A program made the position numbers and the translations under genes. From Bacteroidetes bacterium SB0662_bin_6 (GTDB lineage Bacteria > Bacteroidota > Rhodothermia > Rhodothermales > VXPQ01), in assembly GCA_009839485.1 (NCBI GenBank), contig VXPQ01000014.1:44727-108726 (forward strand): a stretch of DNA of 64,000 nt, read 5' to 3'. This document shows, in pieces, positions 34,305-42,616 of the stretch. Position 1 is the first letter of the stretch; every line of letters begins with the position of its first letter. The notes beneath the pieces are model-generated. The model was not told the origin of the DNA, made no database searches, and saw only the letters and a program-made list of their open reading frames with translations.

Positions 34305-36455
34305 ATGGAACACCGGGCAATACATTACAAATTAGGCATAGGCAGCCGACTGCATCGAATATACCTCGGTGCGGCCGGTCTGGCTTTCCTCACATTGGGC
34401 TTTGCGGGCGGGATGCACGGAGCCCAGGCCCAGTTTGCGAACAAGTGGCTGTCCGCAGGCTCCATGCACAACTGGTATTCCGAGATCGGGAGCGAATGCG
34501 AAGGGTGCGGCTTCGTAGGAACCCAGCAGGACGGCCTGCGCTGGCCCGGCATCTACCGCTTTACCGATATGCAGGCGGCCAAGTCGCTATGGATCGCAGC
34601 CGCCAACGTAACGGACGAATTGGGCACCACGTATCCGGCGCGCGTGGTGCATGTCGGCCCCCGGGTTTCAGGCTCCGGGGAATTTTTCCCGTTGCGTTTC
34701 GAAATGATAAGCCGCCGGGATCCTCCGGCGGTGTTCGTGGATGGGGCCCTTTCCATACCGGAAGCGGAAATGGCCAACGACAATGTGGATCCGGAGCAGC
34801 TCCCCGATGTGATGATCGTGAACGAGGCGAACACGCTTCTCGGCATTACGATGGAACGCAAAATCATGCAGTTCAGCCAGGAATATCACGACAATTATCA
34901 TGTGTTCGAATATACCTTCACGAATACGGGGAATACGGACGGCGACCCCGACATCGAATTGCCTAACCAGACGCTTGAAGGGGTGTATTTCTTTTACCAG
35001 TGGCGCTTGTCCGTAGCGAAGGAAACCCGCTACGTGATCGGTAACGGCACCGGTTGGGGTCTGAACGCCATGCTGGATACGCGCGGCGACGGCGTAAAGC
35101 CCGACCCACCCGAGGAAGATTTCCGGGCGCAGTTTGTGTGGCACGGCAAATTTCCTGCCTTTACGGCGTATGATAACCTGGGCGGCCCGATTCTGCCCCA
35201 GGCCTTGCCGGCGGTGAACATTGCGCCGACTGACACGCTCGGACGTCTGGGTGCTTCCCAGTTCGTTGGCGTGGTTACGCTGCATGCGGACACGTCGCCC
35301 TCCGATCCGTCGGACGATACCAGCCAGCCGACCACGACCACCTGGGTCGGTTCGGACGATCCCTACACGTCGCAGAACGACGCGTTCAATCCGGCGAAAA
35401 TGGAGGTGGAATACGGCGTCATTACAAGTGGGCACCGGTCTCCGCGCCATGCCGATGTGGTGGAGCCTTCCGGTATGGACGGGTTTCTGAGTCCCACCGC
35501 TGATCCTTCTCTGGGGACGCCCGGCGGATTTTCCAATGCGAACGGATACGGCCCCTATACGCTGGGGCCCGGCGAAAGCGTCCGTATCGTTATCGCGGAA
35601 GGGGCGGCGGGCCTCAGCCGGGAGGCCAACATCGCCATCGGACGGGCCTACAACGAATCGGGCGCCAACGACGATCTGGCGATTTCCTACGAAGTGGACG
35701 GCTCCGTCCATTCCATGACGAAAAACGAATGGGTTTTCACCAGCCGGGATTCGCTCTTTCAGATGTTCCGGCGAGCGCAGGCCAATTTTAACTCGGGCTA
35801 TGCGATTCCGCGTCCGCCGGCGCCTCCTGCTCAATTCGAAGTAAACGGCGGGGGTGACCGTATTTCGCTTTCCTGGCAGCCTTACGCTTCGGAACCCCTG
35901 CCGGAAAGCTGGGAAATTTACCGGGCCCGGGGGCGCTTCGACAGCACGTACACGCTCATCCACACGGCCGGAAGCGGCGACACTTCTTTCGATGACACGA
36001 CCCCCATACGGGGCATCGATTACTATTACTACATCGTGGGAGTGAGCCAATCCGGCGATACGAGCGGGCTTACGCCCTCCGGTCCGCTGCGGAGCAGCCG
36101 CTATTTTTCCCAGACCTACACGCCCACGCGGCTCAAACGTCCGGCCGGGGAAATGTTGTCCGACATACGGATTGTACCGAATCCGTTCAACATCGCTTCC
36201 TCGCCCGATGTACGATTCCCGGACCAGACCGATAAGCTGGCCTTCTTTAACATTCCCGGGCAGTGCATCATAGAAATATTCACTACGCTCGGGGAATTCG
36301 TCGATCGCATCGAGCACACCGACGGCAGCGGGGACGAATTCTGGGATCACACCACTGCGTCCCGTCAGATCGTTGCCACCGGACTGTATATCGCGGTCAT
36401 AACCGACACGGAAACGGGCGAGCGGGCGATCAAAAAGTTCGTCATCATCCGTTAG
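34305..36455 (+). CDS. Secreted protein with FN3-like domain and variant sorting domain (module 2)
   Basis: 716 residues. A signal peptide with a long n-region is cut near AQAQF. An N-terminal region of unknown fold contains a Cys pair (SECEGCGF). A fibronectin-III-like domain (ISLSWQPYASEPLPESWEIY, YYYYIVGVSQSG) lies near 520-610. The C-terminal 100 residues (IRIVPNPFNIASSP... LAFFNIPGQCIIEIFTTLGE ... VATGLYIAVITD... IKKFVIIR) match the variant sorting-like domain of the 1152-residue protein in module 1. It lacks that protein's Ca-binding loops. It is translated just after the receptor (8 bp gap) and 15 bp before PorV. Function unknown; a surface-exposed partner of the receptor is an inference from context. 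Confidence 0.8.
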   Translation: MEHRAIHYKLGIGSRLHRIYLGAAGLAFLTLGFAGGMHGAQAQFANKWLSAGSMHNWYSEIGSECEGCGFVGTQQDGLRWPGIYRFTDMQAAKSLWIAAANVTDELGTTYPARVVHVGPRVSGSGEFFPLRFEMISRRDPPAVFVDGALSIPEAEMANDNVDPEQLPDVMIVNEANTLLGITMERKIMQFSQEYHDNYHVFEYTFTNTGNTDGDPDIELPNQTLEGVYFFYQWRLSVAKETRYVIGNGTGWGLNAMLDTRGDGVKPDPPEEDFRAQFVWHGKFPAFTAYDNLGGPILPQALPAVNIAPTDTLGRLGASQFVGVVTLHADTSPSDPSDDTSQPTTTTWVGSDDPYTSQNDAFNPAKMEVEYGVITSGHRSPRHADVVEPSGMDGFLSPTADPSLGTPGGFSNANGYGPYTLGPGESVRIVIAEGAAGLSREANIAIGRAYNESGANDDLAISYEVDGSVHSMTKNEWVFTSRDSLFQMFRRAQANFNSGYAIPRPPAPPAQFEVNGGGDRISLSWQPYASEPLPESWEIYRARGRFDSTYTLIHTAGSGDTSFDDTTPIRGIDYYYYIVGVSQSGDTSGLTPSGPLRSSRYFSQTYTPTRLKRPAGEMLSDIRIVPNPFNIASSPDVRFPDQTDKLAFFNIPGQCIIEIFTTLGEFVDRIEHTDGSGDEFWDHTTASRQIVATGLYIAVITDTETGERAIKKFVIIR

Positions 36456-36470
36456 AGAGGCCACGACGCC

Positions 36471-37523
36471 ATGAAAGGATCGGTACTCATCGCTATCGGA
36501 TGCTGCATGCTCGTCTTTTCGGCGTTCGCGCCCTGTGCGCACGCCCAGCAGGATAAAATTGCCCAGACCGGCATGAAATTCCTCAGCTTTTCGCCCAGCC
36601 CGAGGGCCGCCGCCCTCGGCGACGCCATGACGGCGATGGAAGGCGATGGGCAGAACCTGTTCTACAATCCGGCCGGCATGGCGTGGCAGCGTTCGTTCGT
36701 TAGCGTATCGATGGCGACCACCGAGTGGATTGCCGGGATCGAGTATTACGCCGGGAGCCTGTCTCTCCGGCCCGGTGGGGGGCGCCTGGGCGTGTTCGGT
36801 TTTTCCTTTATGAGTGTCGATTTTGGAGACCTCGAAGAAACGATCCGGTTCGATAACGACCAGGGATTTCTCGACATCGGTACGTTCAATCCCACGTCCT
36901 GGGTTTTCGGCTTAGGGTACGCGCGGCCCTTGAGTGATCGCTTCTCCGTGGGCGGCCAGATCAAATACGCTGCCGAGAATCTGGCCGAAAGCATTACCGG
37001 CTACGCTACGGCCGGGGGAAACGAATACGTTCGCTCCGATAATAGCGCCAGCGTGTACGCTTTCGATTTCGGCGTACTGTACAAAACCGGATTTCGCAGT
37101 CTGAATTTTGCCGTCAACGCCCGAAATTTCTCGGAGGAAATATCGTACGAGGAGGAGAGTTTTCAGCTGCCCCTTACGCTTGCTATCGGTGTCTCGATGG
37201 ATGTCATGGACTTGCTGACCGGGGCGGGAACAGGGGACGTGGTCGGCGCGCGGAACCGAAAAATGCATGCGCTGCGCATCTCTCTCGATGCGTCCAACCC
37301 GCGTGATTTTTCCGAACAGATCAAGGTGGGCGGCGAATATTCGTTCCTGCAAACGTTCTCCTTGCGGGCCGGATACATATTTCCGACGGATGTACAGGGC
37401 GTCACGCTCGGTGTCGGGGTACAGCGCTTGTTCGGAAACGGCGGTTTCGCGGCGGATTACTCCGCCACCACCTTCGATATTTTTTCCACCGTGCACCGAA
37501 TCTCCCTTTCGTTGTCCATCTAA
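36471..37523 (+). CDS. PorV/PorQ family outer-membrane protein (module 2)
   Basis: 350 residues. A signal peptide is cut near AHAQQ. The family opening is KFLSFSPSPRAAALGDAMTA, followed by LFYNPAGMA; alternating strands to an ISLSLSI end predict an outer-membrane barrel. Same family and position as the protein at 19453-20493, though sequence similarity is mostly in the opening motif and the barrel pattern. In well-studied T9SS, PorV carries cargo whose sorting domain has left the translocon, so pairing each variant sorting-domain protein with its own PorV-like barrel is suggestive. The downstream lipoprotein gene starts 13 bp later. Confidence 0.88.
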   Translation: MKGSVLIAIGCCMLVFSAFAPCAHAQQDKIAQTGMKFLSFSPSPRAAALGDAMTAMEGDGQNLFYNPAGMAWQRSFVSVSMATTEWIAGIEYYAGSLSLRPGGGRLGVFGFSFMSVDFGDLEETIRFDNDQGFLDIGTFNPTSWVFGLGYARPLSDRFSVGGQIKYAAENLAESITGYATAGGNEYVRSDNSASVYAFDFGVLYKTGFRSLNFAVNARNFSEEISYEEESFQLPLTLAIGVSMDVMDLLTGAGTGDVVGARNRKMHALRISLDASNPRDFSEQIKVGGEYSFLQTFSLRAGYIFPTDVQGVTLGVGVQRLFGNGGFAADYSATTFDIFSTVHRISLSLSI

Positions 37524-37536
37524 CGCTCTGCGTGCC

Positions 37537-38778
37537 ATGAACCCGGGATCCGCGGCGCCACGCCCTAGCAACCGTTCTGGCAGAAAACCGGTTTGCATAC
37601 CATGCATACCGGCCGGGCGACTGTATGCATGGATCGCGGTTCTTCTTCTGGGCGCTGTCATTGCGGGGTGCGATTCCGGGCCTGCCCCCAGCCTGTACGA
37701 CCCGGACAGGGCTTCGGCGCCTGATCCCGCCATTACCTCCATCTCTCCCGAAGGCTTTGCGCTTGCCGGAGTGGATGTCGTAACGATCGACGGCAGCAAC
37801 TTCTCGGCGCAGGCTTCGGACAACCTGGTGTATTTCAACGAGGTGCGCGGCGAGGTGCTGGAGGCTTCGGCCACGCGCCTTCAGGTGAAGGCGCCCGCGA
37901 CGCCCGGCGCCGACATCGAGGTCCGGGTGGCGGTACTGGGCGCGGAAAATTACAGCAATGGCATTGCCTACCGGCTCGAAGCCGCGGTCGAGCCGTTCGG
38001 CGATATCGCCGGCTTCGAGGAACCGTTTTCCATTGCTTCCGATCCTGCGGGCAACCTGTACGTGTCCATGAATTCCGACAACCGCTCCGTAGGAGTGCTG
38101 CGTATGGCGCCAGACGGTTCCCGCAGCCCGTTCGTCGAATCGACCTTTATATGGACGGGCATGGCGTACGGTGCGGATGATATGCTGTACACGGTGCGCT
38201 CGGTGCGCGCAGTGTTTCGATTCGTGGAAGGAGGAAGACAGGAGGTCTGGGGCGTGATTCCGGACAACTCCGTCAGGCTCTCGGCGATTACGTTCGATCC
38301 GGAAAACAACCTGTGGGCCGGCGGCAACAACGCCCACATCTACCGCATCGCCGCGGACAAGTCGGTGGAAGCGTTTCCTTTCGAGGCGAACGTGCGCGCC
38401 CTGCGTTTCTTCGAAGGGTATCTGTACGCGGCCGCCACGCGGGATAACGCCAGCGGAATATGGCGCTGGCCTGTCTCCGGAGGGCGCGCCGGCGAAGCCG
38501 AACTGTACTTCGATGTGACCGGAGAAACCGGCGCGGAAGCGCTCGCGCTCGCCTTTGCTGCGAACGGCGATCTGTTCGTCGGTACGAACGCGGCGGAACC
38601 CGTGCTACTGGTAGCCCCGAACGGCCAGGCGGACGTGTTATATCCGGGCTTGTTTATGCCGGCGGCGACCGCGTTCGCATGGGGCGCTTCTCCCAACCTG
38701 TATATGGTGCAGGGAAGAACGGATACGACGCCTCCGGGTCTGCTCCGGATCAATACGCGCCGGGAAGCGGCGGAATAA
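37537..38778 (+). CDS. IPT/TIG-domain beta-propeller lipoprotein
   Basis: 413 residues from the ATG at 37537, 13 bp after the PorV stop; the frame is open further upstream but that part overlaps PorV. A lipobox VIAGC puts the lipidated Cys at about residue 45, after an unusually long n-region containing two other cysteines. An IPT/TIG immunoglobulin-like domain (about 60-140: PAITSISPEGFALAGVDVV, GSNFSAQASDNLVYF) is followed by NHL-like repeats (ASDPAGNLYVSM, TFDPENNLWAGG, AFAANGDLFVGT), so a six-bladed propeller is likely. Such lipoproteins often bind glycans at the surface in Bacteroidota. It belongs to the module 2 operon. Ligand unknown. Confidence 0.8.
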   Translation: MNPGSAAPRPSNRSGRKPVCIPCIPAGRLYAWIAVLLLGAVIAGCDSGPAPSLYDPDRASAPDPAITSISPEGFALAGVDVVTIDGSNFSAQASDNLVYFNEVRGEVLEASATRLQVKAPATPGADIEVRVAVLGAENYSNGIAYRLEAAVEPFGDIAGFEEPFSIASDPAGNLYVSMNSDNRSVGVLRMAPDGSRSPFVESTFIWTGMAYGADDMLYTVRSVRAVFRFVEGGRQEVWGVIPDNSVRLSAITFDPENNLWAGGNNAHIYRIAADKSVEAFPFEANVRALRFFEGYLYAAATRDNASGIWRWPVSGGRAGEAELYFDVTGETGAEALALAFAANGDLFVGTNAAEPVLLVAPNGQADVLYPGLFMPAATAFAWGASPNLYMVQGRTDTTPPGLLRINTRREAAE

Positions 38779-38921
38779 AAATTCCCTTGCTATATGCAGT
38801 AAATACCTGTATGCGTTTGCAATTATGCGGGCAGAGGGGTTTCTTGTCTGCCTTGCGACGTAATTACAGCAAATTGTACTTTTTACATAGAGCATCCTCA
38901 GTCACCTACACACCTTTCACG

Positions 38922-41633
38922 ATGAAACGACTTCTACTATCTCTTTTTGTGGTCCTGCTTGTTCCGGCAACGGCTTTCGGGCAATGGACTTACGACGGCA
39001 TCGTATCTTCTGCGGGTCCGGAAGACGCCGACGGAAATCCGCTTCAGTGGAGCAGCGTGCATGGTGTCGCTGTGGACCCGGACGGAAAGATCTGGGTACA
39101 GCCGTTCGGCGCCAAGGACAGCGTGCAGGTTCCCCAGATGGACAATGCCTGGCAACCGACTCGTGTCATTTACGTGTTCAATGCGGACGGCACGGTGTCC
39201 GACTTGTCGCCCATCAAGTTCGTGTCCTCAGGCGATGGGGCCATTGACGATACGCTGGGCGGTTTCTGGACCGGGAGTGCCTGGGAGGGCAAAAGCGGAC
39301 GCGGCATTTCCACGGATATGGATGGGAATATTCTTGTATCCCAGTGGAAAACACTGTACAAGCTGGACTACAAAACGGGCGTAGCGCTTGCCAAAAATCG
39401 TTTTGAAGATTTTTGTTCGCTCGCCGAGGCTGCCGCAAGTAACGACAATATCTTCGTGGCTGCTGTATGTCCTGCCCAGCCCATCATCATGCTGAATCCG
39501 GACGATTTGTCCATTGTGGGCAATGCGGTAGATGCCGCTCCGGGTTTTTCGCGTGACTTTGCGGTTTCTCCGGACGGGCACCGCATCTTCTGGGCGGGTT
39601 ATACGAACAGGGGAGTCACCGAATACGCTCGTCCCGACGAGTTTTCGGCGTATGATTCCTTAGGCACAGTGATTCCGGGGGTTTCCGCGGAGTCGTTCGG
39701 CTTCGATCCGGCTGGAAATCTGTGGGTGGGGGCCGGTTCGCCAAACGATCCGGCGAACACCTACGTAGATGCGAACGGTGACTCTGTCGCAACGTCCTGG
39801 TCGATACAAACCCATTACGCGTTCGATATCGATGATCTTGCCGTGGACATGATTCCCACGGCACTCGACAGCATCAAATGGGAAGACACCAAACCGGATT
39901 GGAAGGACGGGCGCCCCAGAGGTATTGCTTTCTCCCCGGACGGGAATACGGCGTATATATGCCAGTTCAACGAAATACCCCCCTCCGTGCAAAAATTCGT
40001 GCGCAAGTCGTCCATTCAGATCAATACCACGCCCGACGTACGGGTAGCCTGGACACTGGATCCTCGCGATCACCCGGATATCTTCGATCATTATCCGGAT
40101 CAGGATGACGCCACGCAGGGTTTCGGCGCCCGCAGCGTGCTGACAGGCATGGATTTCGACGGAGACGGCAACAAGGAAATCCTGTTCACGACCGACGAAA
40201 CCCTGGCGCCCCAGGGTCCGGATCCGGGCATGCTCGACGTGGTCCTGTATGAAAACGCAGGCAACGACAACTACGAGTACGTGTGGCACTTCACGCACGA
40301 ACCCTCCAATTCGCTGCCCCCCGTTGCGTATGGCGACATTGACGAGGACGGCCTGTATGAGATTTATTTCGGCGTGCCGACCATCAACGACGCGGCGGAC
40401 GACCTGCTCATCTTCGAACAGAACGCCGACAAGACGTTTCCTGACGAGCCGACCGTGAAATACGGCTACGAGCGGGACGGTTCGGCGGATTTCCGTCCTT
40501 CCGGCTTTGTCATCGGCGATTTCGACGGGGACGGGGCGCAGGAACTGGCCACGACGTCCCGAACGGGCGGCAATCGTGAACTGGTCATCATTTCGCCGAA
40601 CGCGGGCATTGACGGTTTCGCCACCTTCACGATCGAGTTCGAACTCGGCAATCAGGTGCTGGGAGGAGGGAGCGTTTACGATGTAGATGCGATCGACTTC
40701 GACAACGACGGCGCCATGGAAATCTGGGTCAACACCTGGGACAATTTCTCGTGGGCCATCGTTGAGGCGACCGGCGCCGATGCGTACCGGCTCGAAGCGG
40801 AAATCAACTCGGCGGACGACCGGAACGATCCAGGCTCGTTCAATTCCAACAAGTTGCTGTTCCACGATGCGGACGGCGACGGACGGATGGAACTGCTCGC
40901 GCCCATGACGAACGGGCGGCTGTACTATCTGGATAATGTGGACGACGTGTCCACGATCACGGGAGCCAGCTTCATGGAAGTGGGCGTCTATGATCCTACG
41001 TCTCGAGCGAGAGGAGGAGATATCGGCGACATTGACGGCGACGGTAATTTCGATGTGGTGGCCACAAGCGGTACATCCGAGACCGTCATGCGCATCGAGT
41101 ACAACGGTTCCGGAAGCCCCGCCGACTCGACGAGCTACACTTGGACCGAGATGGTCAACTCGGCGGATGAAGGAGGACTTGTCGAACGCTATTATCCGCT
41201 TCGCATTTCCGACGATCTCGACGGCGACGGCCACAACGAGATCGTGCTGACGAACCTGTACGCCAGCAATCCGGGCCAACCGATAATCGTCGTGCTGGAG
41301 GCTACCGGAATGGAGCCGGTGGGTACGGAAGACGAACCATTCGAACTGCCCGACCGGTTCGTACTGCACCAGAACTACCCGAATCCGTTCAACCCCTCCA
41401 CCACCATCGAGTATGAGGTCATGGAGGCCGCTACGGTTACCGTGCGCGTCTTCGACAGCCTGGGGCGCGTCGTCACGACGCTGGTGAATGGGACGGTGCA
41501 GCAACCCGGAAGGTATCGGGTGCAGTGGGATGGACGCACGGCGTCCGGGGCGCAGCCGGCAAGCGGCGTCTATTTCTACTCGCTGGAGACTCCCGATTTC
41601 CGGCAGGTGAAGCAGATGGTGCTTATCAAGTGA
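38922..41633 (+). CDS. FG-GAP repeat protein with T9SS sorting domain
   Basis: 903 residues from the ATG at 38922, which begins a clean signal peptide (MKRLLLSLFVVLLVPATAFG); the frame is open upstream for 154 codons without a signal. The N-terminal half has NHL-like propeller repeats (VHGVAVDPDGKIWVQPFG; FGFDPAGNLWVGAG; GIAFSPDGNTAYIC). The middle has FG-GAP Ca-binding repeats (GMDFDGDGNKEILFT; GDIDEDGLYEIYFG; GDFDGDGAQELATT; GDIDGDGNFDVVAT). The end is a classical T9SS type A domain (LHQNYPNPFNPSTTIEYEVM, VFDSLGRVVTTL, ASGVYFYSLETP). Predicted surface or secreted. A strong terminator follows at 41678. Role unknown. Confidence 0.88.
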   Translation: MKRLLLSLFVVLLVPATAFGQWTYDGIVSSAGPEDADGNPLQWSSVHGVAVDPDGKIWVQPFGAKDSVQVPQMDNAWQPTRVIYVFNADGTVSDLSPIKFVSSGDGAIDDTLGGFWTGSAWEGKSGRGISTDMDGNILVSQWKTLYKLDYKTGVALAKNRFEDFCSLAEAAASNDNIFVAAVCPAQPIIMLNPDDLSIVGNAVDAAPGFSRDFAVSPDGHRIFWAGYTNRGVTEYARPDEFSAYDSLGTVIPGVSAESFGFDPAGNLWVGAGSPNDPANTYVDANGDSVATSWSIQTHYAFDIDDLAVDMIPTALDSIKWEDTKPDWKDGRPRGIAFSPDGNTAYICQFNEIPPSVQKFVRKSSIQINTTPDVRVAWTLDPRDHPDIFDHYPDQDDATQGFGARSVLTGMDFDGDGNKEILFTTDETLAPQGPDPGMLDVVLYENAGNDNYEYVWHFTHEPSNSLPPVAYGDIDEDGLYEIYFGVPTINDAADDLLIFEQNADKTFPDEPTVKYGYERDGSADFRPSGFVIGDFDGDGAQELATTSRTGGNRELVIISPNAGIDGFATFTIEFELGNQVLGGGSVYDVDAIDFDNDGAMEIWVNTWDNFSWAIVEATGADAYRLEAEINSADDRNDPGSFNSNKLLFHDADGDGRMELLAPMTNGRLYYLDNVDDVSTITGASFMEVGVYDPTSRARGGDIGDIDGDGNFDVVATSGTSETVMRIEYNGSGSPADSTSYTWTEMVNSADEGGLVERYYPLRISDDLDGDGHNEIVLTNLYASNPGQPIIVVLEATGMEPVGTEDEPFELPDRFVLHQNYPNPFNPSTTIEYEVMEAATVTVRVFDSLGRVVTTLVNGTVQQPGRYRVQWDGRTASGAQPASGVYFYSLETPDFRQVKQMVLIK

Positions 41634-41677
41634 TGCGCAACCCCGCCATCATCTAATCCTTGTTCGCAAGGATAAAG

Positions 41678-41711
41678 AAAGGCCCTTCCTCTTGCGGGGA
41701 AGGGCCTTTTT
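41678..41711 (+). terminator. Rho-independent terminator of the module 2 cluster
   Basis: AAAGGCCCTTCC (41678-41689) pairs perfectly with GGAAGGGCCTTT (41698-41709) around an 8-base loop, and Ts continue through 41711. It lies 44 bp after the stop of the FG-GAP protein. Confidence 0.9.
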
Positions 41712-41744
41712 ACGTGCTGCATTCTTGCTGTTTTTTTGATACCC

Positions 41745-41809
41745 TTACACGAAATATCCGCCTATGATGGCGGCGATAATCAAAATGGCGCCGCAGGAAA
41801 CCCGGTTCA
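41745..41809 (-). pseudogene. Stump of a duplicated coiled-coil membrane protein gene
   Basis: 41736-41809 is a copy of 42177-42250, 68 of 74 bases identical without gaps, covering the last 21 codons and the stop of the 94-residue gene at 42186-42470. Here the coding part reads NRVSCGAILIIAAIIGGYFV and stop, against NRVSVGAILIIAAIIGGYFV. The 5' part is missing: the 99-residue gene upstream ends in TAA at 41810-41812 directly at the repeat boundary. It looks like the 3' end of a tandem paralogue whose body was replaced or deleted. A 21-codon ATG frame remains but has no sign of being expressed. Confidence 0.7.
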
Positions 41810-42109
41810 TTACTCTGATCGGGTGGATTTTTTGCCAGCGATAGTTTGCCCGGGAAGCGGAGGAGTGCGCTCAAGTAAAACCTTGACGTTGGCATTTATG
41901 TCTGAGAGATCGCGCTTTATCTCTCTCATATCCTGTTCAACAACGCTCAAACGTCGCGGCGTATCCTGATTGTCGATCGCATTCCTGGCAAACCATGCAA
42001 GCAGCCCAAGAAGAACGCCACCCGCCACGATGGAGCCGGTCGTTGTTATGAAACCAGCGGCAACGAGAATGTGCGAGAACATCTCATATATAGAAACCGG
42101 CGGAGTCAT
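41810..42109 (-). CDS. Small membrane protein with C-terminal coiled coil
   Basis: 99 residues. A membrane segment (IVAGGVLLGLLAWFARNAI, about 26-44) is followed by a charged helical region (RRLSVVEQDMREIKRDLSDI) likely to form a coiled coil, then a short basic tail. No family is recognised with certainty; the build resembles holin- or DUF1640-like small anchored coiled coils. It lies 76 bp downstream of another small coiled-coil protein with the opposite order (coiled coil first, membrane anchor last). Its stop coincides with the start of the duplicated stump, so its 3' end may itself be a recombination product. Confidence 0.6.
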   Translation of the reverse strand: MTPPVSIYEMFSHILVAAGFITTTGSIVAGGVLLGLLAWFARNAIDNQDTPRRLSVVEQDMREIKRDLSDINANVKVLLERTPPLPGQTIAGKKSTRSE

Positions 42110-42176
42110 GGATTTCGCAGGCTTACCGTCTTTGGTTCTATAATTTCAGGCAGAAAAGCCGCGGCGGGCATTTCCC

Positions 42177-42250
42177 TTGATACCCTTACACGAAATATCC
42201 GCCTATGATGGCGGCTATGATCAAAATGGCGCCGACAGAGACCCGGTTCA
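42177..42250 (-). repeat. 74-bp direct repeat, copy 2
   Basis: The second copy of the 41736-41809 sequence, 92 percent identical. It covers the last 21 codons and stop of the 94-residue gene plus 9 bases beyond. The two copies are 441 bp apart in the same orientation. Confidence 0.9.
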
Positions 42251-42470
42251 GCAGTCGGTTCTCGACCGATTTGATTTCCGTGCGGATTCCGGCGACCTCT
42301 ACCCGGACTTCGGCGATCTCTGCCCGGACAAATTCTTTGGTAGCATACCGGGCTTCGAATGTGTCGAAACGGGTTTCAAGTTTATCAAAGCGGGTTTCGA
42401 ATATATCGAAGCGGGTTTCGAATATATCGAAGCGCTTCAGCAGTTCCTGATACTCCATCGTATGGGCCAT
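42186..42470 (-). CDS. Small tail-anchored coiled-coil protein with heptad repeats
   Basis: 94 residues. The N-terminal half is a coiled coil made of nearly identical seven-residue units, RFDIFET RFDIFET, then RFDKLET and RFDTFEA. A short EFVRAEIAEVRVEVAGIR helix follows, and a C-terminal membrane segment (VGAILIIAAIIGGYFV). The DUF1640/CCDC90-like pattern of a coiled coil followed by a tail anchor fits, but identity to that family is not proven. It lies 146 bp downstream of the stop of the large heme protein gene. Its 3' end has been duplicated at 41736-41809. Likely oligomeric at the inner membrane; function unknown. Confidence 0.7.
   Translation of the reverse strand: MAHTMEYQELLKRFDIFETRFDIFETRFDKLETRFDTFEARYATKEFVRAEIAEVRVEVAGIRTEIKSVENRLLNRVSVGAILIIAAIIGGYFV
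42349..42432 (-). repeat. Four 21-bp tandem repeats encoding coiled-coil heptads
   Basis: Units at 42349-42369, 42370-42390, 42391-42411 and 42412-42432. The last two are identical and the others differ at a few positions. Each unit encodes one RFDxxET heptad, so repeat number sets coiled-coil length in steps of one heptad. Confidence 0.9.
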
Positions 42471-42616
42471 GGAATTATCCCCCGACTTCCCGTTTTGCTC
42501 TTGCGTAATAAGTTACGAGCATCGAGCGGGCTTGTTCAGGGGCAAGGGATAAAAAAGCAATTTTTTGCCGCGATTATTCTATAGACACCCTGTCGGCCCG
42601 AACATAACTTCATTCC

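Noticed and set aside
37267..37536. Upstream extension of the propeller lipoprotein
   Set aside because: The extension overlaps the PorV coding sequence in another frame and would bury the lipobox 130 residues inside; the ATG at 37537 is the sensible start.
42349..42432. Short regular repeats as a CRISPR array
   Set aside because: The 21-bp units are directly tandem without spacers and encode protein heptads.
42551..42568. Possible terminator GCAA-TTTT-TTGC with a T-run on the minus strand after the heme dehydrogenase
   Set aside because: The stem is only 4 bp and AT-rich; not strong enough to call.
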